Shown here: piece after piece, positions 14,401-26,400 of the stretch
Layout: each line of letters starts with the position of its first letter
Position numbering within the stretch: position 1 is the stretch's first letter
From: Plazaster borealis
Taxonomy: Eukaryota; Echinodermata; Asteroidea; Forcipulatida; Labidiasteridae
Assembly: GCA_021014325.1 (NCBI GenBank)
Contig: CM037466.1
Location: forward strand, 15,650,765-15,714,764
Direction: 5' to 3'
Length of the DNA stretch: 64,000 nt
Position numbers and translations under genes: made by a program
Notes under the pieces: generated by a model
Told to the model about the DNA's origin: nothing
The model's input: only the letters and a program-made list of their open reading frames with translations
The model's database searches: none

Positions 14401-17400
14401 ACATGGTGCCACTTTTGAAGGAAAAAAATTCAACTTATAGTCTGCCTTGAAAAAGTTGGCCATCAAAGTGAATAAAGTTCAGATACTTGTTTTCTACCTG
14501 CGTGGTGTAATGGCCACAGGTCTCAGTCTGAAGCTGTTGCAGCAGACAAATTTTATTAAGAGAAAAAGCATGTTGTTAGGGAAAACTGGTTTTATCAAAA
14601 TGTGCACTGGTTTACCAGTAGGTAAATAGCAGGATTGAGTACAAACTATTGCTCGCTGTGTTTAAATCTCTCATGAACATTGCCCCTGCATATATTGATG
14701 ATTTGCTTAAACGTTACAATACTCCTCGCAAACTCCGTTCTGACAATTCTAACCTCCTCTTTGAGCCTAAAAGTAATCATTCATGGGAGGTGACTGATCT
14801 TTTTCTCATGATGCACCGGGACTATGGAATAAACTGCCATCACATGTCAAATCATTGGTTTCTTTCATTCAATTAAACAAAAACTGAAACCTCGTCTTTT
14901 TGCCTATAATAAAGCATTTATATAATGTTGTTTTTCTGCTGTATCCTTGTATATTCTGTTTTTTAAATCATCTTTCTGATGTACCAGTACCATGGGACCT
15001 TCCAAAATTTTCCAACAAAGTGTATGATGGGGGAGGGTTGGAGGCCACGTAGAAATTTAAAAGGTGTTTGAAATGTTGAAATGTAAATAATGTGCATTAA
15101 TTTTAAAAGAGAAATGTTGATAAGTACTTTTTGGGGGAAGGAGGGGGTTCCTCAAAAGTAATGTTCTCTGTACAACTTGAAAATTGTTGACAACTTTGGA
15201 TGATCCCTTATTATGTGATTTGACGTACGTAGGCATTTGATCTGGTGTACATTGATTTGATCATAATGTATCATTGTTAGTTGTCCCTCTTCAACAATTG
15301 CTTTAGCGATCGATTTTCTCAATTTTGAATTCTAGGTTTATTCTGGAATTAACAAACCCTCAAAAAGCCTGACAAGGCTGTGCCAGTGCTATAAATAACC
15401 CCAGATTAATCCAATAATACTTTCTTTGCCTCTGTATTATTGTTGATTGAGGATCAAATTAAATCTTATGGCCTCAAGCTGTTGGAACAGAAAAGACTTA
15501 ATCCTAGAGGAATTTAGAGAAGAGCTTATGTTTCTTTTAATCCTCCCTGGAGAGAAGTCTTCAGGTTTCCTCAAGTATCTGAGTTTGCTTTTGAGACTTC
15601 TTAAGATTTCACCAAGAAATACCATGGAGCACTAAGCATCCATTCGCTTGAAAACGATCGGAGCTGAAGACGAGTTGTTACCCCAATCGGTTCTTTTCAG
15701 AAGAACCACCAAAGATTTATCACATGGTGTCATCGCAAACCTTCAGGTCTAAGATTGTTGTCCCACCATCCAACTCTTAATTCTTTGTTTTTAACTTCAT
15801 ATGAATTTATTTTGAATACTGTGGAAGTTACTTGTATAAGGATTGGGCATTGTTGAAGGCTGTTGGTAAAGCCTTCGCTATTAGGCCAAGTAAAAAAAAC
15901 CAGTTGATCGTCCCCGCCTACATCCTTTTGAAAATGCATCCTTTTTTTTATTTTTTTATTTATTTTTTTTTTATGTGCTCCAAAAGACTAACTTTTCATG
16001 TATTTCCATTTAATCTTGGCACAATTCTTTCAACAATTGATTTCATTAACCCATATTTTAGAGTTCTACATGTAAAGCCTACAAAAGTCTGGCTCTTTTC
16101 TCCTTGAAAAAAATAACATAAAATAAAAAGGCCCTCGTCCTGCTCTTTTTTAGAAAACCAGAACGATCAACTGATGTATTTTTTTACTTGGCTTTAAAAA
16201 CATCCAATTAAAACTGACCCACAGGCTAGGGTGATTGAAATTCTGTGATTTTGCTCCGCTTTGGTACTATTCCTTTGTCACTGCAGAAATCCTAAGCTCT
16301 TATTATTTTGAAAACTTGAATTGAAGGCTTGTCAATAAGAATCAAACCAGTATAGTGGAACTATCCAACCTTATAATTAAACATGATGTGCGACCATTTA
16401 TATCTCAACTGATGTTTCACTCCATTGATTGCTCCATTGTCTGACCTGAACAAAAGGAACGAGTTCTAAGTCCCTCTTCTAATTTTCCCCCTCAATAAAA
16501 AGGTTTCCGTGTTTCCATCAAAGAGTTGCTACTGAAAGGAGGGATTGTCAGAGTGATGTAGATTAAAATCCTCAGACTTTTTAAGGCTACAACCTGAGAC
16601 CAGCGGTACCTGTTTATTAACAGTTCCGAGCTGTTACCTCCAGTCTAAATTGAATAAAACCCCTCATGCAAACTTTCATTGTAAACCCCCATATGACTTA
16701 TCTTACGCCCCATTAGCAGTTTGCAACACACTGAGCCGCTTGGCAGGTTCCATTGTTTGAAGGGGAGTTTGTTTTATCTCCAGGGCAGCTCAAGGATCAA
16801 GTGTTCATTATTGGTGATAATAAGAGAAGTGTTTACTTTTTGTATTTGTGTAAAGGTGTGCTAAGGGGGCTCGTGTGTACCAACACTGTAATACCATTAC
16901 TTGTATAAGCGTTGGAATTAAAACCAAGTATATCTTGCGACTCTGGTCTCGAGAGCATTTTGTGTTTTGGATACCGGTAAAGCTAGATGGCATTTGACTG
17001 TTCTAGATTGTAATTCGTTTTGTTTTGATGTGTTGTGTAAACTTGATCTCAACTGATTGGGCTGAAAATTGATAATTATGTAAGTATGGTGTTACTATAA
17101 AATAACGACTGGGGTGTCAAGTAGTATCTTGCTTGTATTCAACGTAATTTAAGTGACTGCTTCATGATGTACAGTGTCCAGTTAGCCACCTCAAAAGTTT
17201 CACTTGATTGATTTCTTGTGGTTAGCAGAGTAAAATGTTTGAAACGTCAAGACCATTCCACGGACCTTTTCAGAGCCAACACTTATCCCAAATGAGATTT
17301 ACACAAGGTTGTACCTGCAAATTCACCAATAATAGTTACTTAATACGCAATAATAATAAAGCCTTTGAGAAAGACTCTGCTGGGGTCAAAATGCCAGGCC

Positions 17401-20400
17401 ATTTTTGTTATAGGTGAGGGAGCTGAGTGGAGACTTAGAATTGCAATGGTTATTTTATTTTAATTTTATTCAAAAATAAACTATAAACTATAAACTATTT
17501 TTTTTACTGTGGGATTTTTTGTAGGTGAGGGAGCTGACAGAGTCCCTAGACACTGAGAAGAAACGTCGCTCGTCCTACGAGGGAACAATCATCAAACTCA
17601 AAGCAGTGGTGGATAAGAACAAAAAACTCATCAGTAATTTAGAGGTGAGTGCATTGATGTTTGAGGTTAACTAATAAAACTCTGCAATGTAGCAAGCAAA
17701 CATTCTTTCTGATGTTTGATGTTATCTTTTCAAACTTTCAAGGAAGATGAGTATTTATCGAGCAAACAGTTATTTTTGAAATGTTCTTTTTCTTATTTCA
17801 GGATGAGAAGCAATCATTGTCTGAGAACAAAGCAGCTCTTGAGATGCGAATTGGTTTCTTGGAGAAAGATCTACAACAGCTAAAAGACCACGAGAAGAGC
17901 CTCCTCAATCAAACGGTACAATCTTTAACTACAAATGTCTGGTGTTTTTGTTCAGAGACTTTGTTGCATGCTTCATTCTGTTTTCAGCTTTTACCTGCTT
18001 TTTACTGACAATATTCACAGGCCTGATACTTCACGGAGGCACAGTTTCCTCCGTTGCCCCTGGGGCCGATTTTACAAAGATCTAAGATTGATCGTAACTG
18101 CAAATCAATCGTAGTTGCTTAGTAAAGTGTGATGTCACAATACAAATCACTATGGTGATACGGAAAATTTGTCTTGCGATGAATTTTATTGCTTTGTGAA
18201 ATCGGCTCCTGGTCATTGCCTTGGTGCACCTTGAAACATTCCAGTTTCAGGCCTGACCAATGACCAAGGGGCAACGGGAGGCAATTCCTTCAATTGCCCC
18301 CTGGTCATTGTCTTGGTGCCCCTTAAAATGTTCCAATAGAAATATACAATTTCCTCATAGAGGTGCCCTTTACCAAGGAGTAAACGCCTTGGTGCCCTTG
18401 CCCTTTCAAAAACGAAGCATCAGACCTGTATTCAAGCAAAAGCTAGACGGGTGAACAGCTTCATAGCATTGTTCACTTGTGGTCATTTGCAGAACTCTTT
18501 TGATAACTAGTCAATAAGAGGTTAAGAATATTATGCAATTTATTGATCAGGAAAAGCTTCTTCTTTTTTTTAAATTTTTTTTATTCAAAGTGGTGGCAAC
18601 TTTAAAACAATTCAACATCGATTGTTTTTACAAACTTCCCTTTAATCTGTGTGAATTTCCTTCTCCAGACTTCCTTAAAGTCTGAGCAAACGCTCATTGA
18701 GCGCCAAGAGTCAGAGATCAAAATCCTGAGGGAGGAGAATCAGAACCAAGCCCTAAAGCTGCAGAAGACGATGGTCTCCTTGGAGACCGAGAAGAAGAAA
18801 TGTCTGGAGCTAGGTCAGAAGCTGACCTCCACCGAGGAGAAATGGGAGCAGATTGTACAACGGTACAAACACAACGAGAAAGATCTGACCAATAAGGTAT
18901 GTGGTACAAACACAACGAGAAAGATCTGACCAATAAGGTACATGATTATTATTGGTTGGCTCAGTGGTTTCTTCCCTGCGTTTTACCTCTGTGACCCCGG
19001 TTCAAATCCCAGACCAGAGCCCTTCATCTGGATTGGGTTTTCAGTCCCTACCTGATTGCGTTGGTTTTCCCTATTTGGTGTTTTCCTCCCACATCTAAAA
19101 CTGAACATTTCTTCATCATCTTCTCTACACAGGTACCTTCAGGCCTACGGGTCACAGTGCTAGTCACTTTTGAGTGTCCCTTGGTTTCATTAACAGAATA
19201 AAAAAAAATTAAAAAATTAATACTTAACTTGTGAATGACTTTTGTTATTACGAAGCTTTCATTTAGTAAACTAGACAGGCTGTGATTTCTCATGATTTTT
19301 CCTGATTTTAGGATCTTTTCAAAATCTCCTTGATCCTTTAAATTTTCTTGCAAAAAGTAAAGCAGTTTACCAAAGGGACAACAAATGTTCCGCATTGTGT
19401 CCAAACATCTAGTTTTGTTTATTCTGGTGATGCACAGAGTCTGTAAACCTCCTGAATTGTAACAATCTTGGAGAACCCAGGCCCGCAATCCATTTTCAGG
19501 AATTTTTATATTTGGTAAATCTCATCCCAGACTTAAATCCTTTTACTGACATGATTCCTCTCCAGTTGGACAAGCTAACGAGGGATCTGGAGTTATCCAA
19601 ATCAGAACTTGAAGCAAATCATCAACGAATCGGCAGAATCCACCAAGAGCATGACAAGGTAGGAATGTTGCTGTAATTATTAAAATGGTTTTCTTAAGTT
19701 CTTAAATTGTCCTCTGTAGGCAACCAACGAAGGTGTGAATCTGTTCTTGTATACTTGGTGGTATTCCACATGTTCTAGAGAGCTGTATTTCCTCATCCGT
19801 TCCCGGTTGAGCCTTTTGGCACCCCCCCCCCCTCGAACAAAGATACTGACAAAATAGGGAGACTGCCATCGTTGGGCTACATTTAGATTGCCAGATGGTA
19901 GAGTGCTGGCATGTTGATCTGGAGGTTGCAAGTTCAAGTCCTGTTCTAGTCCTTTTTTTCTTTATTCACCCAAAAACTCAATTCCTTTTGGGTGGACCTT
20001 TCCATGCTAAGCTATTTTTTTGTTGCTTATTCACAAATGAAAAAGACTTTACTCTAATTGAATAAACCTTAAACAATAGTCTTTAAAGTCAAGTCAGCAA
20101 CTTTGAAAAGAACACTGTATTAAATGTCAACACCAAAATTGCATTCATTGATGAAACAACACATGTCAAACAACATACTAACAGCAACTTGAGGACACCA
20201 AGTTAGAAGCACAATACCTGAAGGATGAACTACAACAAGAGAAAGGTCTCTCAGAGCAGGCTGATCGCCATCGTCTCACCATCAAAGAGCTTGAAGGAAT
20301 TGTTGATGAACTCAAGAAGGACAGAGATGTCCTAGCTAGAGAGCTACAAGTAATGATCACCAAGGAGCAGAAACACAAGGAATGGATGAGAACGGCAGAG

Positions 20401-23400
20401 CAATCGGCTGAAGAGATTGCCAAGATGCAATCCCAGGTTAGGAAGGAATCTTAAGATTGCTGTTCTCTTGGAGTAAATCGCTAATGTGATGATGCTTTGA
20501 ATGGAGTGAAGTTAACAGCACGAGTGTGGCACTAACTTGAACCCATAGCTCTTGGATGAGGTGGGATTGAATGGAGCTATAGTGTGCTATTACAAGCTTA
20601 CTAATTGAATAATGCAATGTATGCGACCTTAACTTTAGACCACGACTCTGCGATTTCGTTCAATTGAATGGAGCTATAGTGTGCTTAATACAATCTTACT
20701 AATTGACTAATGTGATGTGTGCGACCTTAACTTCAGTCCACAATTCTGGAAATTGGTTCAATTGAATGAAGCTGTAGTATACAATCTTACTAATTGACTA
20801 ATGTGATGTGTGCGACCTTAACTTCAGTCCACAATTCTGGAAATTGGTTCAATTGAATGAAGCTGTAGTATACAATCTTACTAATTGACTAATGTGATGT
20901 GTGCGACCTTAACTTCAGTCCACAATTCTGGAAATTGGTTCAATTGAATGAAGCTGTGGTATACAATCTTACTAATTGACTAATGTGACGTGTGCGACCT
21001 TAACTTCAGTCCACAATTCTGGAAATCGGTTCAATTGAATGAAGCTGTAGTATACAATCTTACTAATTGACTAATGTGATGTGTGCGACCTTAACTTAAT
21101 AAATTCATGATGCTAGAAACTGGTTAAATTGAATGGAGCTAAATAGTGTGCCCAATACAACCTCAATTAGCAGAAATGGGTTACCAGCCAAAATGTCATG
21201 TCATTCACATTGTTATGACTGGTGCCCTGTTGTTAATTTGCTCTGCAAAATATTTGCTAAGCAATATTTACTGCTTAGCAGCTTTATGATATTGGGCCTT
21301 GATACTAACTTGAGGTACATCTAATGCCTTCATTGACTATTTAGTAGAACTTAAGTGTAACTTCTTAACATGTGTTGATCACATCCATTCATGATACTGA
21401 TACAAAGCTTGTAGCACTAACTTGAGCTTACGCATAGTATTCTGAGCCAGGCTCAGTTTCACAAAGAGCTAAGATTGATCTTAACTGTGTATCAATCTTA
21501 ATTACTAAGCAAAGTGTTATGTCACAATATAAATCACTATGGCAATTTGACAACTCATCTTAAGATGAATATTAGTGTTTTGTGAAATCGATCATGGTTA
21601 AGCAGAGAACGGTTTTTGGAATGTGTTCATAACACATTCCTGTGGACTAACAACAAAATTTATAACAAACTCACATGTCGTCGGCTCAGAGCTATAAGGT
21701 CATTAACTGCAATTTCACATCCATATTGATCAAAAGGTCATTAAATGAAAAATGCGTAAACATTTGAACAAAATTAACCAAAGTCAACAAATAAATGTTT
21801 TATTTAGAAAATTAATGTTTCTTTCTGCTGAACAAATACTTTGAAGACCACTCTTGATCAATAAACAATTTACCAGGAGTCCAAAAATATGCAAAAGCAT
21901 CTTTATGAAATCCGTACAAATTGCACTAATGACCTTATAGTCCTGAGCCGACGGTGTAATAGTTCCATTAGTTAGAAAACTACTTATTTATTAAAAAAAA
22001 ACGAAGAGGAAATCATGAAAACCTGTAAATAATCCAGATATTTGTAAATAATTTCTTACCATCTTGTTCTTTTGTGCAGTGTGGGAGAGAAGTCCTGGTA
22101 GTTCTTGTTTCAATTTTCCTTAATGCGTTTACTATCACCCCCAGATTACGTTTTGGGTTATTCCATTTGTGTGATGAAATGGAATAGCCCAAAAGCAAAC
22201 AGGTGATATTTGTAAGATGTGTTTAAGTGTCACCGTGGTTACAGTAATCAGCAGGTGTTTTAATTCTGAGGCTATTTCCTGACTTGTCATTAAGAAATAA
22301 CACTCTAGCTTTTGTCATGATAATAAGTACCCCTTGGTAAGCTATGGGAGAGAACACTGCACTAAAAGTACACAACACTGAATTCATTCCAAAAAAAACA
22401 TCATTATGGCCTATCTCCAGACTAGATATCTGATCTTCTCCTTAAATATATTCTTGTTCGTCTTCTTCGTTCTGCTGGCCAATCCCTACTGACGCAAGCT
22501 ACTGTTCCCACTAAATTCTATGTTGAAAGAGCCTTCAACTTCATTGCACTTTCTTTATGAAATGACTTTCCAGTTCAAATTCGCCAAGCTGACTCTGTTC
22601 TGATTTTCAAGGGACTTTTAAAGACCATTTGTTTGAATCTATATTTTTGTAACAAAGTGCTTTATAGATTTAATTTGTTGTTTTACATGTATGTTTTGTG
22701 TTGCGCATAGAGGCTCCTGCATTATGCTCTATATGAATAACTTGTATTGTTATTATTATTATTATTATTAGTTGTTTATCAATTCCTTAGAATACAGTTT
22801 AGAGATTAGTGAAACTCACTTAAATGTACCACAAGCTCACAGAGGTTAGGGTTTGGCATTTTTTCTTTCTCAAACAAGACCACAAACTAATTGTGAAGTC
22901 CATAATATGGTGTTTACAGCATATACGCAAAATGTTTTATTTCACTCGCCAGCCAAGGTTACTGAAGAGCAGTTATGATTTATAATATTTGAATATTAAT
23001 AGTTTTAGTGTCACACTAAATATTGAAGGACCAGCAGGTGGTTTATCAAAGGTTCAATTTCCTTAGTAACTCGTTGTTATTTCCTGTGGTTTTTTTCTTC
23101 ACACATTGAAAGCTTATAACTGTGAATGTACAAACCTTACTTCAACCACACTTCATACGTTTTCATTCTCCACATAGTCATACATTTTTAATCCACTGCC
23201 CAGAGAAGAACTGAGGGTGCACATTTTGAAACATTTCGGCAAAGCAAGCTGGCTTTTCACATCTTCACACCCTCTGTGGATAGCATTCTACTTTGGGATA
23301 ATTTAATTGATTTTTTTGTTGATTGGATGTTTGGAGTTGATTACTGTCGTTTGGCGGTGTTTCTTGTGATGTATTATGGCTGAGTCATCCGTGGGAGATG

Positions 23401-26400
23401 AGGCTTTGGATGTAGTTGCCGTTGATGAGCAGACAATTACAGGAGGAGAGACGACTACGAAGGACCATCAGATGATCACTGAGAGAGGTTCTAGTGAGGA
23501 GGAACTCATTACGTCTGGACCAGAGGGGATAAAAGCTGACTCTGAGGAAGAAGAATTTGGTGAAGAGAAAGATACATCTTGTGAGGAAAAAACCATCTTG
23601 GAAGAAGAGGCAGTGGAAGCAGTTTTGGAGGGAGAGTCTGTCTCAGAAGATCAGAGTGATTTGGAAATAGAGGGTGTCTCTGGAGAGGAGGCGTGTTTGC
23701 AAGAAAAGGCGGATGCTGTTGGTGAGGGTGGCTCAGAGGAACTGAGTATCTCAGGAGGACATTCTCAACAGGAAGAGATCTCTTCACCGAGAGAAAAACC
23801 AGGAAGTGACATAGAGTCCATTTTGAAGGACCAGTCTGATACCAAAGAACATCTTGTGTTGGGCGGGGATTCCCAATCGGAGGAAAATATTAATTTGGGA
23901 GAAAACACAGAGAGTGAGGAAAAGACACTAGGGAAGGACGAAGCCGACTCAGAAGAAAAAGCCGCAACAGCAGGAGAAGATTTAGGAGAAGAAAAAGCTG
24001 CAACAGGGGGAGAAAATTCAGCAGAAGAAAAGTTACCTTCTGGAAAAGATTCCCAATTTGAGGAAAAAAGCATTTCTGGGGAAGAGGTTGCTTCAGGGGA
24101 GAAGCATAGTCCGAGTGAAAAGTCTGACTCTAATAAAAATATTGATGTGGATGAAAATCTTGCAGTAGGAGAGCAAATTATTGTCAAAGATAAATCTATA
24201 TCAGATAAAACTACATTAGATGAAGAACTTGATGCAAAAGGTTTTCTTTCAGAAGAAAAATCATTAATAGAAGAGGATCATCAATCTGAGAGAAGTTCAT
24301 TCTTGGAGGAAGAAAAGTCTTTATCAGGAGACGAGACAGATTTGAAGGAGAAATCTGCTTCAGGGGAACAAGTTGGCATTGAAGGAGAATTTGAGAAGGA
24401 GGAATTCAGTTTGGATGAGGAGGTTTGTTCAGAGGAAAAGTTAGTTTCAGGAGAAGAAGTTTGTAATTTGGAGGCAGAGGGTGTTTCCGAAGACGAGAAT
24501 TATAAACAAGAAAGGCCTTCTTCAGAGGAAGGACGTGTCCATGAGCATAGTGTGGAAGAAGAGGTCGTCACTAAAGATCCCATTTTAGAAGGAAATTCTA
24601 GTCTTGAGGGAAAAAGTTACTGTGAAGAAACGGGTGTTACAGGGGAAAAGACTTTCAGAGAAAATAATTCTGTTCTTGAAGAAACTGCAGCATCTTGTAA
24701 TAATTTCAGTTTGGGAGAAAAAGCTGTTGTGGAGGAAGAGTTGAATGTTGTGGGTGATACTCTATTGGAAGATCAGACCAATCTTGAAGCAAACCTCCAG
24801 TTGACTGAACTTTCATCTGACTCCGACAAAAAACATTTTCTCAAAGAATCAAGAGTGGATTGTGAAACAGATGAAAAACCTTTGGGAAAGACAATATATC
24901 TTGAAGAAAACGTAAACTCAGAAGAATTGTCGAAGGACGATATTAAGCATTTAGAGGTCAGCCCTGTCTCAAAAGAAGTGACGGACTTGAAAGAGACAAT
25001 ATTAATTGCAGAGAAAACTGTTTTGAAGGACCGCCAAGTTCTGAAAGAAGAAGCTAGCTCAGGAATTCAGACTGTGTTTGATAATAAGTCTGACACTAGT
25101 GGGAATAGTCCAAGGGAAGGATATACACTGTTAAAAGAAAGACTTCGTTCTGAGGAAAGAAGTATTGCTGACTTGCAGGTTACTTTGGAGGCAAAGATTG
25201 CATCTACAGAGAAGACACTTCTTGAGAGGATCAATACATTGGAATCACAGGTTTGCAGCAGCCAATTTGGACAACAACTTGTATGAGTTTTGTTTTACTT
25301 TGGAAGATGATAAATTCAAAAATACTAAACAGACTTTGCTCAGAATGTTTTTTTAAAGACATTAATAATGAATTTAACAAAACTTATACTGGGCACATAC
25401 CCATCCTCAGAGTGCACATGGGAACTACAGGAAAAACATCAAACAATATTACAGAAATATTTAAATACAAGAAATGACAATGCAGAAGAATTACCCAGAG
25501 TGAACAAAGACAATAACAATACTTCTTTTCAGCTATTAAGAATATTTGAGTGGTGTTTTGCTTCTTTTCCACTTATACTAATTTCTTAACGATGTTCTTG
25601 TACTGAACTTTTTCTTGTGTTGGTCAAACCCTTTTTCAGCATCCAGTATTTTTCCTCACCAGTTGTGCTAGTTGGAGCAACTTTCTGATTTGAACTTTCT
25701 GCTTGAATATTGACTTCTGTTCTGTCTTCTTTATTAACTCCTAGATATTTTGTTTGTGGTTTATTTTAGCTGGAGAGCAGTGTGTTGAAGCAGAGTAACC
25801 TGGTAGAAGAACTAAGTGAAGAAAAGAGAAGGAACCAAAGTAAGTTTGTCACATTTTATTTGCCTTTTTGACTCAAAGTTGAAATAAATGAAATGTTTAT
25901 TTCTACTTTTTATACATTGTAATTATGGGATGTCATGGCCGAGCAGTCTAGGGCAGTGGACTCAAGTTCTGAAAGTTCTGGATGTTGGTTTAAATCCTGG
26001 CCTGGTCAGTCCGACACTTGTGTCCTTGAGCAAGGCACTTTATCATAATCGCTTCTCTCCACCCAGGAGTACAAATGGGTACCGGCAAGAGCTGGGGAGT
26101 AACCTGTGATGGACTGGCATCCTGTTCAGGGGGAATAGAAATATTCTCAGTCGTTTAATGCCAATGAAACACCAGCCTGATGAGCCAAATTGGCTCAGGA
26201 CAGAGTTTACTTTTTTGTTTGACTAATAATGTATAGAAACAAACAATGACCATAAAATCCTAAACAAAGATTGTGGAGAATTCATTGCATTATTTGAAAA
26301 TGCAAAGAGTAAGTATGTAACATGGACTACCATAGACAGCTAAAAATCTGCTCTTGAAATTGTTGTGGGAAAAAAAATATTTCAAAGACTGTTTTAGGTC

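Larger units (their letters stand above)
10743..17524. other. Longest intron of coiled-coil gene (6.8 kb)
   Basis: Contains the G-rich minisatellite (13.7-14.1 kb), LINE fragment (14.6-14.9 kb), an interspersed repeat at 15.6 kb and a copy of the exon 7 acceptor at 17.41 kb. No phase-compatible exon was found. Confidence 0.55.
20437..23375. other. Intron upstream of the acidic exon
   Basis: 91-bp minisatellite, MITEs B and C, a LINE 3' end, and about 600 bases before 23376 that must hold the promoter if the acidic exon is a first exon. No TATA box is obvious. Confidence 0.5.

Noticed and set aside
14649..14876. Host gene encoding a 75-residue protein
   Set aside because: The sequence is a LINE ORF2 C-terminus with a frameshift.
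17414..17476. True exon of the coiled-coil gene (VRELSGDLELQW...)
   Set aside because: Only its first 13 bases match exon 7; there is no donor before the stop.
23509..24187. Ser/Leu/Pro-rich genes antisense to the acidic exon
   Set aside because: They mirror the Glu/Ser repeats on the other strand; the sense frame is far longer and has a phase-matched donor.
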